A DNA stretch of 64,000 bases from positions 4,030,001-4,094,000 of the forward strand of contig NZ_RBKT01000001.1 of assembly GCF_003633685.1 (NCBI RefSeq), read 5' to 3'. This document shows positions 1 to 9,317 of this stretch, one piece after another. The translations under genes and the position numbers were made by a program. Each line of letters begins with the position of its first letter. The stretch's first letter is position 1. A model generated the notes under the pieces. The model ran no database searches. It saw only the letters and a list, made by a program, of their open reading frames with translations, and was not told where the DNA came from. The stretch is from Micromonospora pisi (GTDB taxonomy: Bacteria > Actinomycetota > Actinomycetes > Mycobacteriales > Micromonosporaceae).

Positions 1-3000
1 TCGCCGCCGAGGCGCCGAACGCCGTTCGTGCCCGCGCGAGTGAACCCGCGCGGGTGGACCAGCCGGTCCGGGTCGAGCCGTCCACGCCGAAGCTCCAGAA
101 GAGCTGCGCGGCGGCCCGCGCGGCCGGTTCGTAACGGAGCAGTCCGGCGCCGTCGTAGAGGCGCAGCAGCGGGTCCAGGATCGCCGCCGCATCGTGGTCG
201 TGGATGCCGCGTTCGTAACCTTCGTCGTACCGACCCTCGGCGAAGCGGCGGACCAGGTCCGGCAGCTCGGCTCCGCTGACCGCCGCCCGGTGCAGCTCCT
301 CCAGGTCCAGTGTGGGCAGACCGGTGCCCGCCCTCCGACCGGCCTCGGCGGCGGCGAGGATCGAGGCGGCCAGGTATTCCGCCCGGCTCACCTCGGTGGA
401 CTCGGAGACCAACGACTGCTCCCAGAACGGCTGGGTCTGCTGGAACGTCTCGTCCCGGATCGGCGCCCGGTAGTCGGTGCCGGTGACCGCGACCGCCAGC
501 CGGCCGTCCCCCGGCACCAGCGTGACGTCGACCTCCTGCGTGTTGACCGAGAAGCTGTGCCGGCCGAGCCGGATCGTCGCGCCGCCATCGGTGTAGAGAT
601 CCTGCTGGTCACGCAGGGCCCGGCCGGCCTCCTGCCGGGCGGCCTTGATCCGTCCGGCCAGTTCCTCGGCCCGTACCGGGTCGCCCAACGTACGCAGCTC
701 GTCGGCGACCCCGCGCAGTTTCGCCACCATCGGGTCGGAGGCGAAGTACGTGTTGATCTCGTCGAGTGAGCGCAGCCCGGTGAGCCGCCGGTGCACGCTG
801 GTCAGGATCCGTTCGGCGGAGCCGACCAGCCGGTCGGAGCGGCGGGCCCGCTCGTCCAGCAGCGCCTGTTTCCGAGCGGAGAACGCCTCGTAGATGTCGG
901 TACGGCGGGTGCCCAGTTCGGCGAGGAAGTCGTCGAACTCGCCGAACCGGGACTCCAGGTTCTCCACCTGCAGGAGCAGTCGGCCCAGTTGTTCGTCGCA
1001 GCGTTCGGCCGTGTCGGCGACCGCGAGCGCACCGGTGACCGCCTGCCCGAGCAGGGCGAACTCGGCCGCGAAGCCGGCCCGCCCCTCAGCGGTGAGGAGT
1101 TGACCGCGACGGCCGTCCAGGATGGCCCGGGCCCGGTTGACCGAGGCGAGCACCTCGCCGATCCGGGCCAGGATCCCGGTCCGTACGGTCGCGTCGGCGA
1201 TCTCCAGCGAGCCGACCACCTCGGTCACCACCTGGAGCCCTTCGGCCTGCTCGGCGAGGCGGTCGCGCAGCGGCGCGGCCTCGGCGACGGTCCCGATCGC
1301 GGCGGCGGTGGTCCGCAACCGCTCCACCTCGGTCTGGTAGTCACCGAACGCGTTGTCGCGTTGCAGGAAGGCGACCACCCGTTGACCGGTGGTGATGAGT
1401 TCCGTCCCCAGTTCGGCGCTGAGTTCGTCGATCCGGGCCAGGTCCACGTAACGCAGGTCGCGGAGGGTGACCAGGTGCCCCTCCGCCTGGCGGAGGCCGG
1501 CGAGCTGGCGTACCCAGTCGTCGGCGGTGCGGGGCGCCTCACCGCGTACCTGCCGAACCAGGGCGGCGTTGCGCTGCGCCGCCTCGTCCACCGTGGCGGC
1601 GGCGTGCGCGGTCAGCGACTGCACCTTCTCGAACTCGTCCAGCACCTGCTTGCCGGTGGCACGCACCTCGCTCAGCGGGGCTCGCAGGTCACCGAGGTCG
1701 GCCTCGCCGAGCCAGTGGTAGTGGTCGAAGACCCGGGCGCAGGCGGCGATCAGCGCCTCGAACACGGCGAGGGTCGGCGTCATCTCGTTGACCATGCGGG
1801 ACACCGACAGGGCGTCCGAGATGCCGCGTACCAGGTCGGCGTTGCCGACCCGCTCCAACGGGCCGGTGCCGACCGGTTGCCCGGCGGCGTAGCTGTCGGA
1901 GAGGTACGGCGTCTGCCAGACCTGCATCGGGTGGACCCGGGTCGGCTCGTCCGAGGTGGCCCGGAAGACCACCAGCGTGCCGTCGTCGAAGATCGAGTAG
2001 CCGTGACCCGGGATGGGGGTGGCGACCTCCTTCCGGATCACGTTGTACGGCAACAGCAGGGTCCGGCCGGCGCCCCGGGCGTGGAAGACGTAGAGCACGT
2101 CCTCGCCGTTGGTCGACCGGATGGTCCGCTCGAACTCGAGTCCGGTGACGTCGGTGTCGAAGGTACGGCTGACTCCGGTGGCGAGGTAGTAACCGCCGGG
2201 GAAGATGATGCCGTGGTCCTCGGGCAGCCGTTGGCAGGCCTGCCCGATGCCGTCGAGCCGGACCACCTCCTTGGTCCTGGTGTTGAAGACCAGGTGCCGC
2301 CACTGGGTCTCCTTGTACGGCCGCATCCGCAACAGGATCAGCGGCCCGATCCGGGCGTGCTGGATGTCGGCGTCGGCGAGGCTCTGCAACGGCTCGTCGA
2401 CCGGTTCCTCGTAGATTCCCTCGCCGGTCTCGGTGTTGTTCTCCACCTTGACGGTGAGGGTGCCGCCGACCGTCTCGACAAAGACCTCGTCGTTGATGGA
2501 GATGTGCGGGTGCCGGCCGAGGATGTGGTTGTCCCGGGTGGTCTCGATCCATTCGAAGTCGTGCGAGGGCGGGAAGACATGATCCCGCTCGCCCCGGTTG
2601 TCCAGGTAGCCGATGGTGCCGTCGGTGCCGACCTGCCACCGCAGCACCCGGATGTCCTCGGTACGCGGCCCGGTCTGGAAGACCGCCAACAGCCGCCCGT
2701 CGAGCCGTCGAAGCTGCGTCAACCGGGTCTCCCGGTAGTACCGGTACAGCTCGCCGAAGTCGCGCTCGAACTGCGGGTCACGCAGCAGGCCGGCGAGCTG
2801 ACCCGGGTCGACGTCGTCGAACCGGAACGCGTCGGAGTCCCCCGGGTCCCCCGCGCCGATGGACTCCACCGCGGCCCGCCCACGGGCGAAGTGGTGCAGG
2901 GAGAAGACGTCGTCGACAGTGGTCTCGGGCTTGAGGCCGATGAAGACGTTGTAACCGAAGAGCATCAGCCCGCCGACCGACACGATGTCCCGGGGCACGC

Positions 3001-3256
3001 AGTTGTTCCGGGTCCGGATCCGTTCGGTGCCGATCAGCCGCAGTTCGGTGCCGCCGAAGACCTCCAGCCGGCGGGCGTTGAGCCACTCGGCGCGACGGGC
3101 CAGTTCGGCGGCGCGCTCGGCGAGCCGGGCCCGCAACACCTCGTACGTTCCCGCGTCGACGCCCTGCCGGTCGCTGCCCTCGGCGGTGGCGTCGACCGGG
3201 GTGGCCGGGCCGGCCGTCGTCGACCCGGTCGGGCCGGCGACGGTCGCCCCGGGCAT
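1..3256 (-). CDS. DUF3686-type 'DNA repair ATPase', C-terminus beyond the window
   Basis: About 1085 codons are open from an ATG at 3256 down to base 2 with no stop, so only the N-terminal part is present. The translation contains stretches typical of the large actinobacterial DUF3686 'DNA repair ATPase' family, such as GYNVFIGLKPET, RRLDGRLLAVFQTGPR, YLDNRGERDHVFPPSHDF and HHFARG-like text near the start, followed by a helical, probably coiled-coil part. The P-loop ATPase domain of this family is C-terminal and is not seen here. The ATG lies 4 bases after the flotillin stop, so the two are co-transcribed and probably translationally coupled. The role is unknown; 'DNA repair' is only the family label. 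The opposite strand has a long open frame that is a coding shadow. Confidence 0.85.
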   Translation of the reverse strand, partial: MPGATVAGPTGSTTAGPATPVDATAEGSDRQGVDAGTYEVLRARLAERAAELARRAEWLNARRLEVFGGTELRLIGTERIRTRNNCVPRDIVSVGGLMLFGYNVFIGLKPETTVDDVFSLHHFARGRAAVESIGAGDPGDSDAFRFDDVDPGQLAGLLRDPQFERDFGELYRYYRETRLTQLRRLDGRLLAVFQTGPRTEDIRVLRWQVGTDGTIGYLDNRGERDHVFPPSHDFEWIETTRDNHILGRHPHISINDEVFVETVGGTLTVKVENNTETGEGIYEEPVDEPLQSLADADIQHARIGPLILLRMRPYKETQWRHLVFNTRTKEVVRLDGIGQACQRLPEDHGIIFPGGYYLATGVSRTFDTDVTGLEFERTIRSTNGEDVLYVFHARGAGRTLLLPYNVIRKEVATPIPGHGYSIFDDGTLVVFRATSDEPTRVHPMQVWQTPYLSDSYAAGQPVGTGPLERVGNADLVRGISDALSVSRMVNEMTPTLAVFEALIAACARVFDHYHWLGEADLGDLRAPLSEVRATGKQVLDEFEKVQSLTAHAAATVDEAAQRNAALVRQVRGEAPRTADDWVRQLAGLRQAEGHLVTLRDLRYVDLARIDELSAELGTELITTGQRVVAFLQRDNAFGDYQTEVERLRTTAAAIGTVAEAAPLRDRLAEQAEGLQVVTEVVGSLEIADATVRTGILARIGEVLASVNRARAILDGRRGQLLTAEGRAGFAAEFALLGQAVTGALAVADTAERCDEQLGRLLLQVENLESRFGEFDDFLAELGTRRTDIYEAFSARKQALLDERARRSDRLVGSAERILTSVHRRLTGLRSLDEINTYFASDPMVAKLRGVADELRTLGDPVRAEELAGRIKAARQEAGRALRDQQDLYTDGGATIRLGRHSFSVNTQEVDVTLVPGDGRLAVAVTGTDYRAPIRDETFQQTQPFWEQSLVSESTEVSRAEYLAASILAAAEAGRRAGTGLPTLDLEELHRAAVSGAELPDLVRRFAEGRYDEGYERGIHDHDAAAILDPLLRLYDGAGLLRYEPAARAAAQLFWSFGVDGSTRTGWSTRAGSLARARTAFGASAA

Positions 3257-3260
3257 TGGC

Positions 3261-5285
3261 TCACTCACCCGTACCCCGTTGCCTCGGGCCGTTCAGCGCG
3301 GCGAGTGGCGCGTCGGCCAGGCCGAGCTTCTGCGCCGCCTGGAGCAGGTCCCGCAGCTTGTCGGCGTTGGACCCGCCGGCGTGGATCTGCTGTAACAACC
3401 AGGCTGAGACGGTCAGGTTCTGTACGTCACCGGTGTTCAGCGAGCCGATCATCCGGGTCAGGTCCTCGGGAAAGCTCGCCTCCCCGTCCAGCCACGGCTT
3501 GGCAAGGCTCTGCGCGACCTCCGAGTGCTGGACGAAGCCGTCGACGCTCTTGCCGAGGGTGATCGAGTTGACCAGCCGGTCGAAGAACATGCTGTCCCCG
3601 CCGACGATGTCGATGTTCGCCTTTTCGAGCCCGGCCGCGAGTACCATTGCCTGGGACTCGGCCACCTGGTGCTGGGCCTTGATGCCGGCGAGTCGGAGTT
3701 CCTTCTCCGCCTCCAGCCGCAGCCGGAACTCCTCGTGTCCCCGGCTTGCCTCGTCCAGCGCGGCCATCGCCGCCGCCTTCTCGGTGAGACCCTCCGCCTC
3801 GCCCTTCAGCTTCTCCCGTACCGCGTCGGCGAGGACCAGCGCCTTCTCACGTTCGACAAGCGCTTCCGCCCGGCCGACCTTCTCGATCACCTCGGCGCCG
3901 CGCTCGCGTACCTGGACCTCGGCCAGACCGGCCGCGGCCGCTTCGGCCTGCGTACCCTCCGCCAACCGGATCTTGGCCCGGGTCTCCAGTTCGGCGGCCT
4001 GCTGCCGGGCCTCGGCCAGGACCAGGTTCTCCCGGGCCTTGTGCTTGGCGGCCTGCTCCGAAGCCTCGGCCGCCTTGATGTCCTTGACCAGAGCCTCCTG
4101 CGCCTCGGCCTCGGCCTGGATCACCACCGCCTGACGGGTCCGCTCGGCCTCCTCGACCACCCGCAGGCGCTTGATGTTCTCCTCCTGCTCGGCCACGGTC
4201 TTGTCCACCGCGATCCGCTCACGGATGACCTCGGCGATGGCCCGCCGCTCCACCTCGACCTCTTTGTCCTTCGAGATGGTGGAGAGTTCGGTTTCCCGCT
4301 GCCGGCCGATCACCTCCAGCATGCGGTCCTTCTCGATCCGCTCGGACTCGATCGCGATGACCCGTTCCCGGTTCTTCTCCGCCACCGCGATCTCGCGGGC
4401 CTTGTTCTCCTGCTGGATGCCCAACTGCTCGTCGGTACGGATGTGCGCCGTCTCGGCCCGGAGCCGCTCCTCCGCCCGTACCCGGGAGATTTCCGCGTCC
4501 TCCCGCGCCCGTAGCGTCTCGATTTCGCGGTGCTGCTTGAGTTCGGCGTCGGCCTGCCGCCGTTCGAGCTCGAGGATGGCCTCCCGGGCGTCGACGTTCT
4601 GCCGGGTGATCTCCTTCTGCTCGTTGCGCTGGAATTCGTTGGTCCGGATGTGCTCGATCGCGGTCAGCTCGGTGATTTTCCGAATGCCCTGGGCGTCGAG
4701 GATGTTCGCCGCGTCCAACTTGGACAGTGGCGTCTGCTCCAGGAAGTCGATCGCCGCGTCCTCCAGGCTGTAGCCGTTGAGGTCGGTGCCGATGACCCGG
4801 ATGATCTGGTCCCGGAACTCGTTCCGCTTCGTGTAGAGGTCCACGAAGTCGAGCTGCTTGCCGACCGTCTTGAGCGCCTCGGAGAACTTCGCGTTGAACA
4901 GCTCCTGGAGCGTCTCCCGGTCACTGGCCCGTGCCGTACCGATCGCCTGCGCCACCTTGATCACATCTTCGGTGGTCTTGTTGACCCGGACGAAGAACGT
5001 GATCCGGATGTCGGCCCGGATGTTGTCCCGGCAGATCAGGCCCTCCTGGCCGGTCCGCTCGATGTCGATCGTCTTCACCGAGATGTCCATGATTTCGGAC
5101 TTGTGCAGCACCGGGAGCACAACCGCGCCGGTGAAGGTCACGTCGACCCGCCGAACCTTCGAGATGATCAGCGCCTTGCCCTGTTCGACCTTCCGGAACA
5201 AGCGGCTGACCAGGAAGACGACGCCGATCGCGACGAGAAGAAGGACGGCCAGGAGTACGCCGACCCCGGTGGTGATCACATCCAT
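3261..5285 (-). CDS. Flotillin / SPFH-domain membrane scaffold protein (YqiK-like)
   Basis: A 674-residue protein. One N-terminal membrane segment (about residues 6-29) is followed by an SPFH/band-7 domain (about 30-210, with VEQGKALIISKVRRVDV and VVLPVLHKSEIMDISVKT). Then comes a long Glu/Ala/Arg-rich coiled coil (about 215-560) and a C-terminal flotillin-type oligomerisation region. Flotillins form membrane microdomain scaffolds; E. coli YqiK is the closest named relative by architecture. Its ATG shares one base with the stop of the upstream YqiJ-like gene (TGATG), and the DUF3686 ATPase starts 4 bases downstream, so the three products probably work together at the membrane. Family assignment is firm; the physiological role is inference. 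Confidence 0.93.
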   Translation of the reverse strand: MDVITTGVGVLLAVLLLVAIGVVFLVSRLFRKVEQGKALIISKVRRVDVTFTGAVVLPVLHKSEIMDISVKTIDIERTGQEGLICRDNIRADIRITFFVRVNKTTEDVIKVAQAIGTARASDRETLQELFNAKFSEALKTVGKQLDFVDLYTKRNEFRDQIIRVIGTDLNGYSLEDAAIDFLEQTPLSKLDAANILDAQGIRKITELTAIEHIRTNEFQRNEQKEITRQNVDAREAILELERRQADAELKQHREIETLRAREDAEISRVRAEERLRAETAHIRTDEQLGIQQENKAREIAVAEKNRERVIAIESERIEKDRMLEVIGRQRETELSTISKDKEVEVERRAIAEVIRERIAVDKTVAEQEENIKRLRVVEEAERTRQAVVIQAEAEAQEALVKDIKAAEASEQAAKHKARENLVLAEARQQAAELETRAKIRLAEGTQAEAAAAGLAEVQVRERGAEVIEKVGRAEALVEREKALVLADAVREKLKGEAEGLTEKAAAMAALDEASRGHEEFRLRLEAEKELRLAGIKAQHQVAESQAMVLAAGLEKANIDIVGGDSMFFDRLVNSITLGKSVDGFVQHSEVAQSLAKPWLDGEASFPEDLTRMIGSLNTGDVQNLTVSAWLLQQIHAGGSNADKLRDLLQAAQKLGLADAPLAALNGPRQRGTGE

Positions 5286-5932
5286 CAGTGGTCCTTCGGT
5301 CCGTGGGGGTGGTAGTCGGGATCTCCGGTGGCACCGACCGGGAGCACCCAGAAGAACTCGCGGTCGGCGTCGTAGTCGTAGATGAGTGCGAGGCTGCCCG
5401 CGCCGAGCACGTCCGCACCGGCCTGTCGGACCTGGATGACCGCCGACGAGCCGTCCGCGGCGGTGACTTCCGCCTGTCCGAAGTCGACGCTCACCGCGCC
5501 GGTACGGATCACACAGACCTGACCGACGAAGGCGCTGCGGGAGACCGGCGGCTCGGTCTGGAAGAAGTGCCGCAGCGGACGGGTGAGCAGACGGGTGACC
5601 AGCCAGGCGGCGGCCAGCGCGACCAGCAGCAGCCCGACGGGGAGCAACACGGCGAGCGTGGCGGACCAGTCCGGTCGATCCAGCAGCACGCTGCCGACCA
5701 GGCTGACGAACCAGGCCACCACGATCAGCACCGAGAGCGCCACGGTCGACGGCAGTCCGCCGAGCCCGATCCCGCTCAGTAAACCGGTCCCGTCGCCCGC
5801 TTCCGTCTCCGCGTTCTCGTCGATGCCGACCGTCCCGAAGAGCACCAACGCCCAGTAGCCGACGACCACCACCAGCAGAAAACTGAAGAGCGCGGTCGGA
5901 AAGCCGAGCGCCACGTCCAGGAACTCACCCAT
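5285..5932 (-). CDS. YqiJ-like (DUF1449/NfeD-like) membrane protein with OB-fold tail
   Basis: A 215-residue protein starting at ATG 5932 (MGEFLDVALGFPTALFSF). A G-rich SD-like stretch lies upstream, and the longer reading to 6043 lacks family-like sequence. Three hydrophobic segments (about residues 10-32, 58-82 and 88-115) precede a C-terminal beta-rich domain (SAFVGQVCVIRTGAVSVDFG) that looks like the OB fold of NfeD/YqiJ proteins. Such proteins are encoded next to flotillins and are thought to bind or help place them. Here its TGA overlaps the flotillin ATG by one base. First gene of the flotillin unit; no clear promoter was recognised. Confidence 0.85.
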   Translation of the reverse strand: MGEFLDVALGFPTALFSFLLVVVVGYWALVLFGTVGIDENAETEAGDGTGLLSGIGLGGLPSTVALSVLIVVAWFVSLVGSVLLDRPDWSATLAVLLPVGLLLVALAAAWLVTRLLTRPLRHFFQTEPPVSRSAFVGQVCVIRTGAVSVDFGQAEVTAADGSSAVIQVRQAGADVLGAGSLALIYDYDADREFFWVLPVGATGDPDYHPHGPKDH

Positions 5933-6115
5933 CGAGCTCTGCCGACCCCCCTGCACAGTCAACAGCCGACACGGCACAGCCAGGAGAGAGCCGGGCATCG
6001 ATCGGATTCGGTACGACAGGCTGATCATGGCACGGGTTGTCAACGAGGAACGCCCGGTCGTCGCACCGAACAGGTGGTCCAGATGGGATGATCGGCTAGC
6101 CCCGCACCGACCCGT

Positions 6116-6775
6116 TCACACACCCGCGATGTCGTAGACCGTCGCGCTCGCGGTGACGGTCCGGGTGTCGACGTACGTCCCGTGCTTCGCGGTGAGCTTG
6201 TAGGTGTGGTTCTCGACGCTGCCGGGGACGCCGCCGCAGGAGAACGTGAAGCTCTCCGTACCGATCGCGGGGTAGGTGCCGTAGAGGCCCGGCCCGTCCA
6301 CCGCCAGTTCCACCCTCTCCGCCCCGGAGACCTTCCACTCCAGCGTCAGCGGCACGGCCTCGACCGGGAACTCCGAGGCCCCCTGTGGGCAGCTCGGCTT
6401 CTGCTTCACCCGGAACGACGTGATCCTCACCGGCGAGGCGGCGTCAGCAGGGCCGGCGGAGGTGGCGGTGCCGGGTTGGCCGGGCGCGTTGCCCGGCTGA
6501 CCAGCCGGGGTAGCCGTCGGACCTGACCCGGTCTGGCCGGCCGACGCGGTCGGGACCGGGCCGGTGACACCGGGGTCGACCGACGCGCTGGCGGAGGGAG
6601 CCAGCTTGCCCGTCGGGGCCGACCGGCGGTCCTCCGCCGAACAACCCATCGTGGCCAGCGCCAGCACACCCACCAGGGGCGGAGCGAGAAACCGGGCGGC
6701 GCGACGGCGGACCACCACTGTGGACGCCCTGCTGGCGCGCTCCCCGACGTACCGGCCGGCCACGATCCTGTTCAT
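6116..6775 (-). CDS. Putative secreted lipoprotein, unknown function
   Basis: A 219-residue protein. A basic N-terminus (RASTVVVRRRAARF) is followed by a hydrophobic stretch (about residues 31-44) ending in ALATMGCS, a lipobox-like site with Cys45 as the likely lipidated residue. The match is imperfect because Thr, not Leu, is at -3. A low-complexity Ser/Thr/Pro/Gly linker (about 50-112) leads to a C-terminal beta-rich domain with three Cys, probably extracellular and immunoglobulin-like (TLEWKVSGAERVELAVDG). It stands alone between the YqiJ-like gene and purD. Family not recognised. Confidence 0.7.
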   Translation of the reverse strand: MNRIVAGRYVGERASRASTVVVRRRAARFLAPPLVGVLALATMGCSAEDRRSAPTGKLAPSASASVDPGVTGPVPTASAGQTGSGPTATPAGQPGNAPGQPGTATSAGPADAASPVRITSFRVKQKPSCPQGASEFPVEAVPLTLEWKVSGAERVELAVDGPGLYGTYPAIGTESFTFSCGGVPGSVENHTYKLTAKHGTYVDTRTVTASATVYDIAGV

Positions 6776-6913
6776 CGGTGCTCCCTGCGGGAAACTCGCC
6801 CCGGCCGAGGCCCGGCCGGGTGTCGGATCCCAAGGTAGGGAGCGGACCGGCCTGAGCGAATCCCGCTTTCGTGCCGACCCCGACGATCAACCGCGAAGTC
6901 CCGGTACGGATGG

Positions 6914-8164
6914 CTACCGGGGCGGTGCGATCCGCCCCTCGATCGCCGCCAGCGCGATGTCCCGCCGGTGGTGGGAGCCGTCCAGCTCGATCCCCTCGAT
7001 CAGGGCGTACGCCGCGTCCCGCGCGACCTCCAGGTCGGGGCCGATCGCCGTACCGGCGAGAACCCGGCCCCCGGCGGAGAGCAGGGCACCGTCGCTGTCC
7101 CGGCGCGCGGTGCCGGCGTGGATGATGCCGGGCCGGTCGGCGCCGGTGATGACGTCGCCGGTGCGGGCCGCCTCCGGATAGCCGGCCGAGGCCACCACCA
7201 CGGCGACCCCGGCGCCGGCGCGCCAGCGCAGCGGCGGATGCGCGGCGAGCGTGCCGGTCGCGGCCGCGTTCAGCAGCCCGGCCAGCGGCGTCTCCAGCAG
7301 TGCGAGTACGACCTGCGTCTCCGGATCACCGAACCGCGCGTTGAACTCGATCACCTTCGGCCCACGGCTGGTGATCGCCAGGCCGACGTAGAGCAGGCCG
7401 GAGAAGGGGGTGCCCCGGCGGCGCATCTCGGCCAGGGTCGGCTGGACCACCCGGGCCATCACGTCCTCGACCAGGTCCGGCGACGCCCACGGCAGTGGCG
7501 CGTACGCCCCCATGCCGCCGGTGTTCGGGCCGGTGTCGCCGTCGCCGACCCGCTTGAAGTCCTGGGCCGGCAGGAGCGGCAGCGCGGCCTCCCCGTCGGT
7601 GACCACGAAGAGGGAGACCTCGGGGCCGGCCAGGTATTCCTCGACCACCACCTGACCGCAGGCGGCGGCGTGTTCGAGGGCGTGTGCCCGGTCCTCGGTC
7701 ACCACGACGCCCTTGCCGGCGGCCAGCCCGTCGTCCTTCACCACGTACGGCGCGCCGAACTCGTCCAGCGCCCGGGCCACCTCGCCCGGGTCGGTGCAGG
7801 TGTACGCACGGGCGGTCGGCACGCCGGCCGCCGTCATGATCTCCTTGGCGAACGTCTTGGAGCCCTCGATCCGGGCCGCCGCACCGGAGGGGCCGAAGAC
7901 CGCGATGCCCTTGGCCCGGACGACGTCGGCGACCCCGGCCACCAGCGGTGCTTCCGGGCCGATCACGACGAGGTCCGCGCCGACCTCCACCGCGAGCGCG
8001 GCGACGGCGGCCGGGTCGACCGCGTCGACCTGCCTCAGCTCCGCCACGCTGGCTATGCCCGGGTTGCCCGGGGCTGCGATGAGCTGCTCGACCGAAGGAT
8101 CAGCGGCCAGCCCGAGCGCGAGCGCATGCTCCCGCCCACCACTGCCGATAAGAAGTACGCGCAC
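6914..8164 (-). CDS. purD: Phosphoribosylamine-glycine ligase
   Basis: ATP-grasp enzyme of purine synthesis that joins glycine to phosphoribosylamine. The start is GTG 8164 ([18 protein letters not shown]), giving 416 residues, the usual PurD length; the open frame continues upstream but without family sequence. The N-terminal Rossmann-like [10 protein letters not shown], the ATP-grasp segment [13 protein letters not shown] and the metal/ATP motif [11 protein letters not shown] are all intact. It stands apart from purA, separated by a damaged gene and repeats. The upstream 190 bases hold a palindromic repeat and two DnaA boxes. Confidence 0.95.
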   Translation of the reverse strand: MRVLLIGSGGREHALALGLAADPSVEQLIAAPGNPGIASVAELRQVDAVDPAAVAALAVEVGADLVVIGPEAPLVAGVADVVRAKGIAVFGPSGAAARIEGSKTFAKEIMTAAGVPTARAYTCTDPGEVARALDEFGAPYVVKDDGLAAGKGVVVTEDRAHALEHAAACGQVVVEEYLAGPEVSLFVVTDGEAALPLLPAQDFKRVGDGDTGPNTGGMGAYAPLPWASPDLVEDVMARVVQPTLAEMRRRGTPFSGLLYVGLAITSRGPKVIEFNARFGDPETQVVLALLETPLAGLLNAAATGTLAAHPPLRWRAGAGVAVVVASAGYPEAARTGDVITGADRPGIIHAGTARRDSDGALLSAGGRVLAGTAIGPDLEVARDAAYALIEGIELDGSHHRRDIALAAIEGRIAPPR

Positions 8165-8201
8165 GACGCCCGATCCTACGCGTTCCCCCACCCCGCCCTG
8201 T

Positions 8202-8258
8202 TGATCATGAAGTTGGCGCGCGTGCGGCGCGGTTTCCCTGGGTTCAACTTCATGATCA
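8202..8258. repeat. Palindromic repeat, copy 1
   Basis: Inverted repeat with perfect 14-base arms (TGATCATGAAGTTG at 8202-8215 and its complement at 8245-8258) around a GC-rich centre. The same arm sequence recurs at 9313-9372 and 53211-53281, so this is a dispersed element. It lies just upstream of purD and between two diverging genes. Confidence 0.9.
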
Positions 8259-8280
8259 GCGCCCCTCGACCTCGCGCAGG

Positions 8281-8310
8281 TTATCCACAGGAGGGTGGGG
8301 GTTATCCACA
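8281..8310. promoter_or_regulatory. Two DnaA-box sequences upstream of purD
   Basis: Two exact TTATCCACA nonamers at 8281-8289 and 8302-8310, same orientation, starts 21 bp apart (about two helical turns). Each matches the classical DnaA box perfectly. No dnaA, dnaN, parAB-rnpA or gyrase gene is near, so this is not oriC. It could be a DnaA titration or regulatory site, or part of a dispersed repeat. Confidence 0.55.
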
Positions 8311-8350
8311 GGGGGTGGAGGGGGCGGGGGTGGGCTAGCAGGTTGGGGGA

Positions 8351-9317
8351 ATGGATGCATCGACGACCATTCGGCGAGTCGCCGCGAGGCAGGACGGCGT
8401 GGTGACCTCGCCTGGCCCCATAGGACTTATCCCACCTTTTGACCCGCGAGCAGGCGCGAGCCGCAGGACTGACGGACCGCGAGATCGAGCGACTCTGTCG
8501 CAGCCGAAGGTGGCGACGACTGGCGCGCGCGGCGTACCTCGTCGAGCCGGCCCTTGACCCCATGGCGACGCGACGCGCCCGGATCCGGGCCGTGGTGGCG
8601 TCATTCGGACCGGAGGCGACGGCCGTGCTCGGCACCGCCGCCGAACTGCACGGGCTCGCGGGATTACGCACCGACCCGAAGGTGCATGTCTCCGTACCCG
8701 GCGCGGTGGCGCGGCCACTGCGGTCCAGCGACCCCGCCGCCGTGGTGCACCAGCTGCTGATTCCGCCCGCACAACTCGGCACGGTCGCCGGAATCCCGAC
8801 CACCACCGCCCCGCGTACCGCCGCCGACCTGCTACTCCGGCTGGATCGGTTCGCGGCGGTCTCGGTGCTGGACTCGGCACTGAATCGAGGGTCGGTCGAC
8901 GAGACAGACCTGACCGGCGTACGCGCGATGCTCGCCCGACGACGTGGAGCCGTCGACGCCCGACGGTATCTGGCGGAAGCGGACGGGCGAGCCGAGTCCC
9001 CACTCGAAACGCGGGTACGCCTGCGCTGCGCTGACGGCGGAGTCCCCCCGGACGAACTGCAGCACCCGGTACGCGACGAGGACGGGTACCTGCTCGCGCT
9101 GGGGGACCTGGCCTGGCTCCGCGAGCGGATTATCGGCGAGGCGGACGGCGCCGAGGTGCACAGCACCCCGGACGCCCTCTACCGGGACCGCCGACGGCAG
9201 AACCGGATCGCCAACGCTGGCTGGCGCGTGTTCCGTTTCACCTGGGCCGACACCCAGGACCCCGACTACATCCCCTCGATCATTCGTGCCGCCCACCGAC
9301 GACGCCGGACCCGTTGA
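8351..9317 (+). pseudogene. AbiEi-antitoxin-like / DUF559 endonuclease-fold protein, frameshifted by a 37-bp insertion
   Basis: The family N-terminus [19 protein letters not shown] begins at ATG 8351, with GGGGG just upstream. After VVT the frame is lost. The rest ([16 protein letters not shown] onward) is in another frame that stays open to TGA 9315-9317. Removing 8408-8444 (37 bp, bounded by TGACC repeats) restores one continuous reading. The C-terminus ([51 protein letters not shown]) is DUF559/Vsr-like; the N-terminal winged helix resembles AbiEi-type antitoxins. The only other start is TTG 8439, without a convincing ribosome site, which would give a 292-residue protein. The stop codon lies inside palindromic repeat copy 2. 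Confidence 0.75.
8408..8444 (+). other. 37-bp insertion breaking the DUF559 gene
   Basis: Bases 8403-8407 and 8440-8444 are both TGACC. The 37 bases ending with the second copy have no counterpart expected in the protein family and shift the frame by one. The insert is less GC-rich than its surroundings (it contains TAGGACTTATCCCACCTTTT). No inverted ends are seen that would identify an insertion sequence. Confidence 0.65.

Noticed and set aside
791-3562. A 900-codon open frame on the plus strand.
   Set aside because: It is the antisense shadow of the DUF3686 gene; its composition is Arg/Gly/Val-rich without family features, and the minus frame has clear conserved sequence.
8281-8310. DnaA boxes as the chromosomal origin.
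   Set aside because: Only two boxes and no dnaA, dnaN, recF, gyrB or parAB genes nearby.
6968-8338. A 456-codon plus-strand frame over purD.
   Set aside because: purD is certain on the minus strand; the plus frame is a GC-bias artefact.
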